Below are positions 1 through 10,235 of a stretch of 64,000 nucleotides of DNA, piece after piece. The translations under genes and the position numbers were made by a program. This stretch comes from Diorhabda sublineata (Eukaryota > Arthropoda > Insecta > Coleoptera > Chrysomelidae): positions 62,001-126,000 of the forward strand of contig NW_026614284.1 of assembly GCF_026230105.1 (NCBI RefSeq). Direction: 5' to 3'. Position 1 is the first letter of the stretch. Each line of letters begins with the position of its first letter. A model generated the notes under the pieces. It ran no database searches, was not told where the DNA came from, and saw nothing but the letters and a program-made list of their open reading frames with translations.

Positions 1-9
1 ATATGCATG

Positions 10-589
10 TTAAGCCGCGTTTACACCGGCGTTAATAACACGAGTTTTTAATAAAAAGTTATTAACTTAACTGAATCGCCAAAAAATTTCTATTAACAAA
101 AGTTAATAACTCGTGTTTTTAACAGAAAATTGCTTGTTATTAACAAGATTTATGTTATCCATCAAGAGTCGGTAAAGATTAAAGGAAATGTGTTGTGTTT
201 CAAACAAATGTTAATAACAGAAGTTAATAGCCTCTTTTAGCGTGTTAACTTTTGTTAATAACTGGTTCCTCTCTTCCCCGCAACCCCCTCGCCCGGCATG
301 AGCGTTGATACTGGCGTAGTGACTTTTAACTTTTGTTGATAACAAAACTAGCAGCCAAAAGAAAATGTTATTAAGATATGTTAATGACTTTTCTTATTAA
401 CACCTGTTAATAACAAAAATGTTAAAAAACTCGTGTTATTAACTCCGGTGTAAACGCGGCTTAACAAGGAAATTTCTGTTAAAAACACGAGTTATTATTA
501 ACTTTTGTGAAGAGAATTTTTTGGCGATTCAGTTAAGTTAATAACTTTTTCTTAAAAACTCTTGTTATTAACTCCGGTGTAAACGCATC
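10..589. mobile_element. Nested MITE-like element with TTAA flanks (copy 1)
   Basis: A TTAA at 10-13 is followed by GCCGCGTTTACACCGG, and the inverse of this end lies at 445-460 followed by TTAA at 461-464. This gives a 447-bp non-coding element (14-460) with terminal inverted repeats of about 38 bp and one mismatch. The stretch 461-589 is a further inverted copy of 14-150, ending in a slightly altered terminus (GATGCG in place of GCCGCG), so a larger element of about 575 bp with roughly 130-bp inverted repeats encloses or abuts the smaller one. GTTAATAAC/GTTATTAAC motifs recur throughout in both orientations. TTAA target duplications are typical of piggyBac-type elements; that assignment is inference because no transposase is present. 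Confidence 0.75.
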
Positions 590-2094
590 TTTAGTAACTG
601 GCATTTTGTAATTAATTACTCGATTAATTTGGCAACAAGGTTCTGTTTTTATTCGATATCAGGTATTGTCGTTCTTGTTACAGATATAGTCACAGTTATA
701 ACAAAACAGTGATAGATTTCATAGGTTGTCATTTCTACTTCATGGTTATTTTAATCCTATCTATGAAATGATATATTATTATACCGAGTTATATTTTGAC
801 CACATAATAAATTTTGAACTAATTTATATAATGGAATGGGGTTTTACCAGTCTCTAATTTTTATTAATTTAGTTTTTTTCGGTATTCGTCTAATTATATT
901 CACTTCCGGTTTAATCGGAAATGATATACCTTTCATACTTTTCAACAATCTGAAAATCCATTCTTTTCCATTTCCAAACTACTTAGTATATTTTTTGTAC
1001 TGGGTGTGATGACTTTATTATAGTATTGTTTTTTCGAAACATGTAAGGATGCATGAAGTTACTATGGAGAATGAAGACAACTACTTGTGAACGCCGAAAC
1101 AGATAATTAAGAAATAAAGAAATCGATTCACATTTACACTATCACTACACAGACATACACACTTCTCAATCTAACGCGCGTTTCCATGACTAAGTTCAAC
1201 GACTTCAAACGCCCAAAAAGATACGCAAGTTTGAGTGTCTGTATAGTGGTATTGAAAAGTGTGTTCAGTATGAATTTCAGCAATGGTTCCAGTAATTCCA
1301 TTTCGGATCTTTCGTAATTATTTAGTAATTATTATAAATATTAATCGTTTCAATTCTCAATAAGGTTATTTAATGGTTGAAAGTTATGTTGTCTATCATT
1401 TCTATAGTCAACTTGTGAATCGTTACATGTTCCCTAAAAACAATACTGATTTCAAGCATCAATATAACTATCACCCTGTACAATAACTATACTGATTAGA
1501 GTATTTTCGAAAGTGAAAAGAGTGAATTTCCAGATTGTAGAGAATTCTACAGTGTGTTCCATCTGAAATAAAAAGTTGTCTTATTTACGAAATGCACTAT
1601 TAGAGAAAGATTGATAAAAACCCAATTCCATTATATAATGGGGCTTAAAAGTTATTCAAGTTTATAATGGGTCCAAATATAATGGTGAATCGTCCTGGAA
1701 ATAGTTACTTTGCGGTACGATTTGTATGAGGTGGTATATTCAATGGTAATACAACTAGTGATTACATTTTTGGGATAAGCCTGTTGATTTATTTCAAGAA
1801 ACTGAGTTGCTTGAAAAAACAACATGGATAGTGTACTATTTGTTACCCTTGTGAGAATGTGAGAATTTTATAGGATTGGGTTTTGTTTTTGTTTCTTAGC
1901 TCTTGCACACTTATAATAGAATCACCACCAGCTGTTATTAGTGTCACTTGTATTTTGATTTAAAAAAAAAACACAATTTTCATGAGTTGAATTCAAAATC
2001 TACTGGCCTGGGGTATTATTTATATACTAGGTATTACATCCAATTTTTTTTATTTAATAAGCACATTAATCTGCTTCGATCTATTTTCCGGCAA

Positions 2095-2339
2095 CGCTAT
2101 AACCGATTTTTTGAGGACATACCGAATATACCATTATATACCGCATAAATATTTGAAGTTTCAGTTTGGGGACAGTATAACTGGTTTGCTAAAACCGTAT
2201 ATACCATTGTATATCGTATATATATTTGATGTTTCAGTTTGAGGACAGTATAACTGGTTTTCTAATACACATAACTATTTCTTCGAGGACAGTATAAAGT
2301 ATATAGTATATACATCGGATGTCCCTGTATAAACACTTG

Positions 2340-2342
<3 letters not shown>
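2095..2342. repeat. Degenerate minisatellite at the end of block A
   Basis: Imperfect units of roughly 70-80 bp begin with GAGGACA or GGGGACAGTATAA and contain ACCGTATATACC-like palindromic words and GTTTCAGTTT. They start near 2114, 2169, 2241 and 2278. The end of block D (14010-14208) has recognisably related units (GGGGACAATTGA, GAGGACCTAAC, TTATACCGTATA). The two alternative left flanks of block B are therefore probably old diverged relatives. Confidence 0.6.

Positions 2343-2400
<58 letters not shown>
2343..2400. repeat. (AT)29 microsatellite
   Basis: A pure AT dinucleotide run of 58 bp immediately precedes block B's unique sequence. The homologous runs are (AT)19 at 14209, (AT)29 at 28316, (AT)27 at 38860 and (AT)33 at 44447. 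Confidence 0.98.
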
Positions 2401-2403
<3 letters not shown>

Positions 2404-2410
2404 TTTCAGT
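2404..2410 (+). promoter_or_regulatory. Candidate initiator (TCAGT) upstream of the block B gene
   Basis: TTTCAGT lies just after the AT tract and about 73 bp before the ATG at 2483. TCAGT matches the arthropod initiator consensus, and a perfect 12-bp palindrome GGGAGTACTCCC follows at 2438-2449. The same arrangement occurs in all five block B copies. This is suggestive only; no transcript data are available. Confidence 0.25.
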
Positions 2411-2482
2411 GCATCTTCGAGTTGCAAAGAAAAAATTGGGAGTACTCCCACCCCAATAAGAGTTCAAGAACAACATAAAATA

Positions 2483-3235
2483 ATGAGAAGAAATAGTGTT
2501 ACCGAAGGGATTACTAACATTCAAGTTCGTTCAAATTGTAGTAATTCTGCTGGAAAAGAATCGAGATTGATGTCGTCACTCCGTAATGTTAGAGAGAATT
2601 TATTAAAATCGCCTTATTATAATTCAAAGACTGGAATACTAGTCGATAACAATACTAAAATAGAATCAAAAGTTGAGAAAATAGTCACCATTAGAAAATC
2701 CCTTAACTCGTCGGTGAGTATTAATTAAATGTTACATAATAAAAAAATCAGCTTTTCAATTAATTTTGTGAAAAATTTGTTTCCCGTCTGTTTGCGTTCG
2801 ACATGGAAATAGCTATTTTGTGACGATTTGCAAAGAATTACATAGAAAAAATTTGATGGTGGAAAATCTATCATCGAATTTCACAGATATTATATAAAAT
2901 AAAGCAGATGGGTCAAATCTCGCAGGAATCAGCTACAGGCTATAATTATTCTAAACTCATAAAATCTTTTTTTTTTCACACTGAAAAAAATATGAAGAAG
3001 ACCTATCCAGACTGAATTGTAGGATGATAAGAACCAATGCTTCAGGTGCTCAAGTGAAAAATACGCATTTGCAAATTAAATATTCGGTTTTTTTATGTTG
3101 AACCTTTTAAATTTTCCATTTTAATTATCCTTACTATCCTTACTTATGTTTTAATTTCGTACAATATTTTGAAATTTAGTTATTTTTAATGTTTAGGGAA
3201 AACCGAAGAAGTCCGAAAAAGAGAACATTGGTTAA
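2483..3235 (+). CDS. Small two-exon gene of unknown function, copy 1
   Basis: I do not recognise this protein. Exon 1 (2483-2713) opens with ATG in the context AAAATAATG and encodes 77 residues starting MRRNSVTEGITN. It is rich in Ser, Asn, Lys and Arg, with no signal peptide or membrane segment, and ends at a good donor (TCG|GTGAGT). A phase-0 acceptor (TTTTTAATGTTTAG|GG) at 3197 leads to a 13-codon second exon, GKPKKSEKENIG and stop, giving a basic protein of about 89 residues. Exon 1 encodes the identical peptide in five copies across the window. The stop after exon 2 holds in all four copies that retain it, even where copy 2 differs (TAG instead of TAA). Recent duplication alone could explain the identity, so coding status is plausible but unproven. 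The joined intron is my inference. Confidence 0.45.
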
Positions 3236-3351
3236 GGAATTAATTTTGCAAAATAATAACATTGTGATACTGCAGGCAGAATTTTAATATGGTTGTGTAG
3301 TTTTCGATTTTAATTTTGTTTAGATAGTTTTATTTTTTTATTAATTGACAT

Positions 3352-4515
3352 ACAAATGCTTTTCTTTGAAAACATTACCATTTTGTTGAACTGCATTTGA
3401 GCATCTTCTTGTTTGACAAATCTGTAAAAAATGAAGGTAAAAAATGCCAATACTAATGAGAAAATATTAAAGCAATCAATAATAAAATTTAATATTAATT
3501 TCCATTAGTTACCTATGTTGAATCTGTTAATTAATAAATTTAGATAGCATTTGAAACAATATAATATATCTGATTTGGAAATTAAATATTACCTTATAAA
3601 ACAAAAGATAGATACATACTCTTTATATCATTTCTAAAACGTTTATAACACAACTATTAAACAACTCATTATAATTACGTCATATTTTATTTTTCAAAGA
3701 AACCCGTCAGTACAAAGTACCTTATGTTCAGGATAACTAATCAAAAACCAAAAGAATAAATTGTAAAATGTACAGATGTTTCACAAAAATAAACAAACTT
3801 GATTCGAGTTCTTACAACACTGTGTTTGTCCTCTAACACCAATAATGAATTTAATCAACTTTTTCGTTCATAATATTAGTATCACTACACTAATGGTTAG
3901 TATAGAATGAATAATATCTAATATCTATAATATAGATAAAGAATAAAATTCTTTTTTGATGGAAGCGACTTTTTTGGGTATTTTTGGATCACAACGGGTA
4001 TACCTTTAAACCTTAATGTCTTCTCAATTGGTCCATATTTATATTTTTAAAACACTTTTGATATTTTTCTTTTTATAATCTATAGAAACATTTCACTATC
4101 AACTATACTATTTACAACACTATTTGTTAATAATTTATTTATTTTCAGACTACATTCTAAACTATCGTTTCCATTTACTTGTTCTTCTTCACCGTTAACC
4201 GATCCATTTAAACGGCTGCTAGCTGATAATTTTGTTTTCTTTACCTTATTTTTTTTGGACTTGGTTCTGTAGTATCCTTATCCTGATTTAATTGTTCTTT
4301 TTCACCATCAACATCCATCATTTGATACTTTTTTTTTTATTTTTCATTCTCTCCTTGTTGATTACCTCTCTTACCATTTTTTTCTTTGTGTTTTTTGTTC
4401 CTCGTTTGTTTTCAAAATAGATGCCGAACTACTCACTTCATTATCGTGTTAATTCAAATTATTTTTACTAGTTGATAAGCATTTCTTTCTTCAGATTATT
4501 GTTTCCTCCATCGTT
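3352..4515 (-). pseudogene. RBM34-like RNA-binding protein pseudogene, copy 1 (second RRM deleted)
   Basis: Read on the minus strand, 4500-4140 gives lysine/glutamate-rich stretches with frameshifts and stops, for example EQLNQDKDTTEPSPKK and SASSRLNGSVNGEEEQ, resembling the basic N-terminus of RBM34/Nop12 proteins. Around 4090-3955 comes a first-RRM remnant, with YGPIEKTLRFKGIPV followed by KKSLPSKKNF, and in-frame stops just before it. A third piece, an exon beginning at 3421, reads FVKQEDAQMQFNKM and is cut off at 3352 where the sequence jumps to block B. RBM34 family members are nucleolar RNA-binding proteins of ribosome biogenesis with two RRMs. The RRM2 exon seen in copy 2 is missing here. 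A 274-bp foreign segment sits in the intron between the two RRM1 pieces. The family call rests on the RRM motifs read by eye. Confidence 0.7.
3630..3903. repeat. Ectopic copy of a block C segment inside the pseudogene intron (copy 1)
   Basis: This matches 9948-10235 of the same block in the same orientation, apart from a 15-bp internal deletion and one extra T. Block C2 and C4 lack it and read straight through (TATATCAGAATGAAATTC), so it is an insertion. It is followed by about 40 bp of filler containing the near-palindrome TATCTATAATATAGATA. No terminal repeats or target duplication are evident. Confidence 0.9.
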
Positions 4516-4914
4516 TAAATGTTGTTTGATATCCAACTTTCTACCCTTACCTTCTTTCTATTCGTTTAGTTTGACTGAAATTCTCCTGACTTTAATTTTA
4601 TCATCAGTGTTATTAAATCAGCTATACTTTATATCATCATCATATGTTCAGAAAAACAATGGTTATTCTATAAGAAATTCTTATAGTGAAAGTAGATTGT
4701 TTAGAATTCAATATTTTTAATGGTTTACAATGGATTCTGGTGTGTTTATTTTAGAAATTTTTCATTTATATTATATTCTGTTATTGACCATTATTAGTCC
4801 CTTTTTTTGTTGAAAGTATCCTTGGGTTGATATTTATATTTGAAAAATAACACGTGCGGTGCAGTTTTGGAACTCTTTTTATCTGTTTGTAGAATAGTTT
4901 GTTTACATTATATC

Positions 4915-5355
4915 GAGGGTTTAATACCGATAACGAAAAATGATCGTGCAGCCCCTTCTTGGATGCCTTTGTCTTTGTTCCAAGAATTGTTTGTTTCTAA
5001 TATATTTTTTTTGATATTTATGAGATTACATTCAACAGAATTGTTAGAGAGTTAAGGACCACCCTTCACTATGAGAAATTTTAAAATCGCATTATTCTAC
5101 ATAAATAATAGATAGTAATACCAAAATATTTATATATGTTGAGGATTTAATACCGATAACAAAAATTGACCGTGAAGCCCCTTTTTAGACGCCCTCATCT
5201 TTGTTGGAAGAATTTCTTATTTACTTCACATTTCGAATTTATTTTTGATATTCATGAGAAAAATAATGTTCAATAGAATATTTTCTTATATGGTTTATGT
5301 AATTTGGGGATGAGGACCACCCTACATTATGGGAAGTTTTAAAATCACAGAATTC
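4915..5355. repeat. Degenerate direct repeat, two units about 226 bp apart
   Basis: The unit at 4915-5099 starts GAGGGTTTAATACCGATAAC and the unit at 5141-5355 starts GAGGATTTAATACCGATAAC. Both continue with matching landmarks (GCCCCTT, CTTTGTT, AAGAATT, GAGGACCACCC/AAGGACCACCC, TTTTAAAATC). This is an old tandem duplication or two adjacent copies of a dispersed repeat. The same pair is present in C2 and C3. Confidence 0.7.
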
Positions 5356-6740
5356 TCGATATCAAGATAACAAAAAAGTTTTGATTTTGTCTTTATACAT
5401 ATGCAACTAATTTTTTGGAAACATCGTTTCAAATTCTACGATCCTTAATTAATATAAAAATTTTCATGTACCTGTAATCACCAATGAAAGTACTAATTCG
5501 AAAAACGAAGGTATGTCGTAAAACATTAAAAGTATATATTACCAAAAGGAAATTACTATTATTTGCTGCCCATAACCTCTACTTATATAGCCATTTAATA
5601 ATATTAAGTTATTGTGAATTGTAATAATTAAATCTATGCCATGTTTTATTGTATGAAGTATATCTATTATCACTAATTATTCGAAACTTTCTTAGAAATA
5701 TTATTAAAAATTTATATTGCTCTTTGAAAACACTATTTTATTCAATATGGAAATTATATAACAAAATATGTAATATTTAATTACTTATTATTTAATAAAT
5801 CAAAACTTTTACATCTTCTCAGTTCATTGACCCCTTTCGAATTCCTTGGGAATGTCTAGACTTGTTTTTGACTTGCGCACTTTAAATGTGACGTCACAAG
5901 CTTTAAACAATGCATTTAATTATTTAGATAATGAAACTTTGACAGTATTACAAATTCGGGCAGACATATTTGATGCTAAATTTTCTATTCGTAAAATGTC
6001 GTGCAAATTTGTTTTCGATGGTGAAGTGAAAACTATTTTCTTATTGATATAGGTAAGATATTATTCTCTTTATGTAAAAATTAACGAGATTTGTCCAATT
6101 AAAGTTTCCAGGAAAATGAACGATTTCAGTGTATTACATTTTATGGAATGCTAATGTTATATTATTATTTTATTAATATTTTCAAAGTAATTAAAATTAA
6201 GCATATTCTTCAGAAAATTTGAAATTGTTTGAATCATTAATTTACTTATAAACATTAAACAAACGATAATCTAAAATATAGCATCAAATAGTTCGTTGAC
6301 CCTTGTCTGTCTATACAGCATGTCGGCCAACTTTGTATGTCGACGCAATTATTGTTCACGTCAAATCTTTTCAACTGTAATGTGTTTTTTCATATAAAAA
6401 TATATATAGATATTAATATTAAAATACCTTATTTCGATTGTAGTACAAAATAGTTATTATTAGATAAATAAAATACAGAGATACCGGATTTGTTCGATAA
6501 CGACAAAAAAAACTTTCGATTTCTAGTTTTAAAAATGTGACTAATGTTGAAAATTTTTATTAGAAACATTGGAAATTCTCAGTATATCGATAGAAAATAG
6601 CTTTTATTTGAAAATTTTCATGAAACGGATTGAAAATAAACATTAAAAATTATTTGTTTTTCTTTGATGTTTGTGGACGTGCGTGTTAACAATAATCCGA
6701 TAAAGAATTTTCCGTGTTTTAATGCAATATTGTGAAAATT

Positions 6741-6797
6741 ATGTATAAACGGAAAATTCTTAACTACCAAGATGGTGATTTCCTCATTTGTGAACTG
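6741..6797 (+). CDS. Candidate short first coding exon, copy 1
   Basis: ATG at 6741 opens a 19-codon reading MYKRKILNYQDGDFLICEL that runs directly into a consensus donor, CTG|GTGAGT. The block C2 copy reads MDKRKIL at the start, a single Y-to-D change; C3 matches this copy. No downstream exon could be identified, so this may be the isolated 5' end of a duplicated gene. I do not recognise the protein. Confidence is low because the open stretch is short. Confidence 0.3.
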
Positions 6798-7894
6798 GTG
6801 AGTGATTTTTTGTCTTATTTATTTGATTTTAAATTTACTACCTAAAATATTTCTTGTCATTTGGTCTCAGATTATAGAGTGAAAACTATTTTCTTTTATA
6901 TATCGGTTATATGCCGCCATTCTTTTGGAACTTTGAATTTTCAAGTGCATTAAACTGGGGATCTTTTAATAAAACAAACTTAATCTAATCGTTTTTCACA
7001 TATTTTTTTTTGATTGATAGATACTCAATACATAATTAGCTAAAGGGTTGTTACTAAACTAATAATTGAGTTTTCTGTTTCATAGAAAACTTTCCAAGTG
7101 AAGGTTTCTAATATTTTTTTTGGTATTTGTTCCTCTTGTTCAATAATTGGTGGGTATAGGAAAGAGAAAATTATTTATTGTTTGAATTTAGTGCTTAGCT
7201 GCTTCAATATCTTTGTTTTTTCGAATAGAAAAAAATTTGAGCTAATGAAGTTGTCAAGAATGTTTTTCTGGTGACTGATTTGCATTTTGAAAACTGTTTA
7301 GTCAAAACTTTCAATATTCACTTTTCAATTATTTAATTTCTGGTGTGAGCTTCTCGGGGTACAATAATTCCTAGGTAGGTAGAAGATAGTCTTTAGGGTT
7401 GATATTTCAATATCTTTCGAGGGATTGTTATTCTATTTTTAAAATTTTATGTTTATTTTATTGTCCAAATGTAATAATTATGATTGATATTTTGATAAAT
7501 TGTTGAACCTTCTCAGACCCTTTCTTTATCCTTCCAAGAATTTTATCTTCAAAAACCAACCACCCTTTTTTGTTTATTTAAGCAAACTTATATACCTCTT
7601 CTCGATGTTTTCTTTTATAATTCGTATTCTAAATGTAATATCCAAAATTTAGGACTTGATAAAGGCTTTATTTATTACTGGGTAGAAAATGAAACAGAAA
7701 TTTTGAAACTTGAAATAAATTCTACACTGTATGAATTCTACGTTCTTTCTTTACTTAATAAACATTTTCATGTACCTACCTGTAATCACTAATGAAATTA
7801 CTAATTCGAAAAACGAAGACGTAGAAAAATTGAAAATATATAATAAGTACCTATCTAGTGTCCTAAAAAGAAACTTTGTTAAGCTTTCTTAACC

Positions 7895-8257
7895 ACTTTG
7901 TCAGATATCGTCGATTAACATCCATTGAAGCCCATTGAAGTCGATTGTCACTTTGTCTTGATTGAAAATTTTCAAAGTCTATCTTCCTCATTTGAAGTCG
8001 AATTTCAACATTTCTCATATATTTGAATGAGTTTGCATCTAACTTTGTCAGATATCGTCGATTTACATTCATTGAAGCCCATTGAAGTCGAATCTCACTT
8101 TGTGTTGATTGAAAATTTTCAAAGTCTATCTTCCTCATTTGAAGTCGAATTTCAACATTTCTCATATATTTGAATGAGTTTGCATCTAACTTTGTCAGAT
8201 ATCGTCGATTTACATTCATTGAAGCCCATTGAAGTCGATTCTCACTTTGTGTTGATT
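7895..8257. repeat. Short patch of 147-bp satellite, type a (about 2.5 monomers, copy 1)
   Basis: The patch is unmistakably homologous to the large array at 46589-64000, sharing GTCAGATATCGTCGATT, TTGAAAATTTTCAA and ATTGAAGCCCATTGAAGTCG. It is type a because it has CCTCATTTGAAG and GTGTTGATTG where type b has CCTAATTTGAAG and GTAATAATTG. The first unit is slightly diverged (GATTAACATCC, TTGTCTTGATTG). It is bounded abruptly by unrelated sequence on both sides and lies just beyond the 3' end of the minus-strand exons at 8417-9163. Confidence 0.97.
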
Positions 8258-8416
8258 TGACATCTCATATTTTCTGAAAAATTGGTGTGAACTTTTTGAA
8301 ACTCATTGTATATATAATTATTTAAAAAAAAATGAAAAATTAGTGGCCACCTGATAACTGAGGTATAAATTCATGATTTCTTTCACAAGCTAGAAACTAA
8401 TGTGAAAATGACTTAC

Positions 8417-9163
8417 GCTTATTTGTTTTTGTGACATTAACAGTCTCAGTATCTTCTGGTATGTAAGTTGGATCATGTAATGAATTATCTCTGTCCACAC
8501 TAAGATCACATTCAGAAACTGCAATATCTATAAACAAGATAGGTAGATCACATTATCACTTATTATGTAGACCTACTTCCTTATTAGATTAATTAAAACT
8601 GACGGCAACAACTATAAGTTGAACATAGACTTACTTTTTTAAGAACAAATTCACGTCTATTGAGAAAGTACCATACTTACTTTGATTTATTTTTGTATCA
8701 TCTGCCTCATATGTAGGATAACATCTAGAATTATCTTCATTACCACAGAGATTAGATGTAGAAATTGCAGTATTCATATCTAAAAAGGAATGGTGCAAAT
8801 GAAACAGTTTATATACATAGATCAATGATCAATTATAGAGGATTTGAAACTAATTTAGTAACTATGTATAGATTTCCATCCAAAATTTTACAAAAACAGG
8901 AACTGTTTCAGATATTTTATAAATAATATAGTTCAACTTACCATTCAGACTTTCAATATCTTCACTCATTTGGATATCTCGTTTCTTTTTTTCCAATATA
9001 TTTCTATTATTATTGAGAAAAACTATATGAGCTTCATAAAAGCCCATTTTTTTATATGGAGCCCACACCAAATCTCCTTCAATTGGAGTCAACTGCCTTG
9101 TAGGTACTATGTACAGAATTTTGTCCTCAATAAACCTCACTAGACAGTATTTCTTACTGTTGT
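8417..9163 (-). CDS. Three internal exons of an unrecognised protein with acidic PTY repeats, copy 1
   Basis: Three minus-strand exons fit together in phase. The first (9163-8942) begins after TTTATAG and encodes SKKYCLVRFIEDKILYIVP and later GDLVWAPYKKMGFYEAHIVF, a compact module followed by a charged Lys/Arg stretch, ending at ATG|GTAAGT. The second (8779-8681) encodes STSNLCGNEDNSRCYPTYEA. The third (8527-8417) encodes VSECDLSVDRDNSLHDPTYI and ends at a GTAAGT donor. Lengths are 222, 99 and 111 bp, all multiples of three, and all junctions are phase 1. Exons 2 and 3 look like diverged copies of one unit (DNS-x-x-x-PTY). The start and the 3' exons are not found: a candidate ATG near 9255 is unconvincing, and satellite lies downstream. 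The layout recalls uncharacterised insect proteins, but I assign no function. Confidence 0.6.
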
Positions 9164-9947
9164 CTATAAATAATTATCAACAGATAGTATTTACATTTTC
9201 AGCAGAAATTATCTGAACACCCGAAGGTCAGGTGTTTGACAAAGTCCATTTCAGAATAATCGCAATACGCATCTAAAAGATTGATAACTCGACAGAATAT
9301 GAAAACCATTTCGTGAACTTTTTATTTCTATGATAATGAAATTTTCAATTTTCATTCCATTTCTCAAGAAGCTACAAGTACTAAATTATAGCTTATAGAA
9401 GCAGATTGCTCACTCAATATTGTATCTCTCATACACACTCCTGGGAAACAACCTTTGCTCAGAAAGTTTGTCAGTTATGACACACTGTTGTTGGATATCT
9501 TATTCTGATAAGTTTCCCAACAGACAAATCCTATCTTACTTCGCTACTGCATAAAATCGTAAATACATATGCATAACTAGATTCTAAAAATACATAAAAA
9601 ATATTATTTAGCATCCTTTAAACGTTAAAAATAATAACATTGGGCAACATTGTAGGTTCGTTGTTCTTTCACATTTTTAAGCTTAAACTGAGATAAGATT
9701 CTTACCCTTTGTTGTTTTGCCAGTGTTTCCCCTATTTTAATTGGTTTTGAGTGTCATTATTCTAAACAGAGTATTATTTCATGTGAACTATAACTATTGA
9801 TAAAGTAAAAACTGCACATTATTGTTGTGTGTGTCGTATTAATTCCATTTCCGCGTACAACAAAAACCTTCAATTTTTAACAAAATTTCAACAAATAAAT
9901 TGAATACACTCCATAATAGACAAAATAATAAATATATTACTGATTAT

Positions 9948-10235
9948 ATTTCTAAAACGTTTATAACACAACTATTAAACAACTCATTATAATTACGTCA
10001 TATTTTATTTTTCAAAGAAACCCGTCAGTACAAAGTACCTTATGTTCAGGATAACTAATCAAAAACCAAAAGAATAAATTGTAAAATGTACAGATGTTTC
10101 ACAAAAATAAACAAACTTGATTCGAGTTCTTACAACACAATACTTTGTTTCACTGTGTTTGTCCTCAACACCAATAATGAATTTAATCAACTTTTTCGTT
10201 CATAATATTAGTATCACTACACTAATGGTTAGTAT
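9948..10235. repeat. Source of the ectopic segment at 3630-3903
   Basis: This 288-bp segment is present at the same place in C1, C2 (23329-23617) and C3 (35921-36209), and so looks like the resident copy. It carries the 15-bp AATACTTTGTTTCAC stretch missing from the ectopic versions. No coding potential is convincing. Confidence 0.85.

Larger units (their letters stand above)
1..2342. repeat. Segmental duplication block A, copy 1
   Basis: This block is repeated almost base for base at 25978-28315; the spacing is 25,977 bp at first and 25,973 bp after a 4-bp indel near 330. The homology reaches the window's left edge, so the block probably continues outside. It holds a TTAA-flanked MITE-like element at its start, then about 1.5 kb (590-2090) of AT-rich sequence in which I see no exon, RNA gene or further transposon. 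It ends in a short minisatellite that abuts the (AT)n tract of block B. It is absent from the other copies of B, which have block D on their left instead. Confidence 0.95.

Noticed and set aside
1120..1280. Imperfect inverted repeat around ACTACACAGACATACACAC and its near-inverse at about 1230-1275
   Set aside because: Similarity is patchy, with several mismatches and no element-like ends; not strong enough to call a transposon or hairpin RNA.
2234..2524. Open frames with (IY)n runs over the AT tracts (also at 14090, 28207, 38741 and 44328)
   Set aside because: They are translations of (AT)n microsatellite and of the antisense of the block B exon.
4472..5055. Plus-strand frames at 4472-4720 and 4840-5055 and their copies
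   Set aside because: The first is largely antisense to, or beyond, the basic region of the RBM34-like pseudogene. The second lies in a degenerate repeat. Both are low-complexity F/I/L/S-rich translations.
5846..6052. Plus-strand frame MSRLVFDLRTLN in block C
   Set aside because: The copies differ by two close non-synonymous changes (RKMSCKF versus RKISCNF) with no silent ones, and no partner exon or family is evident.
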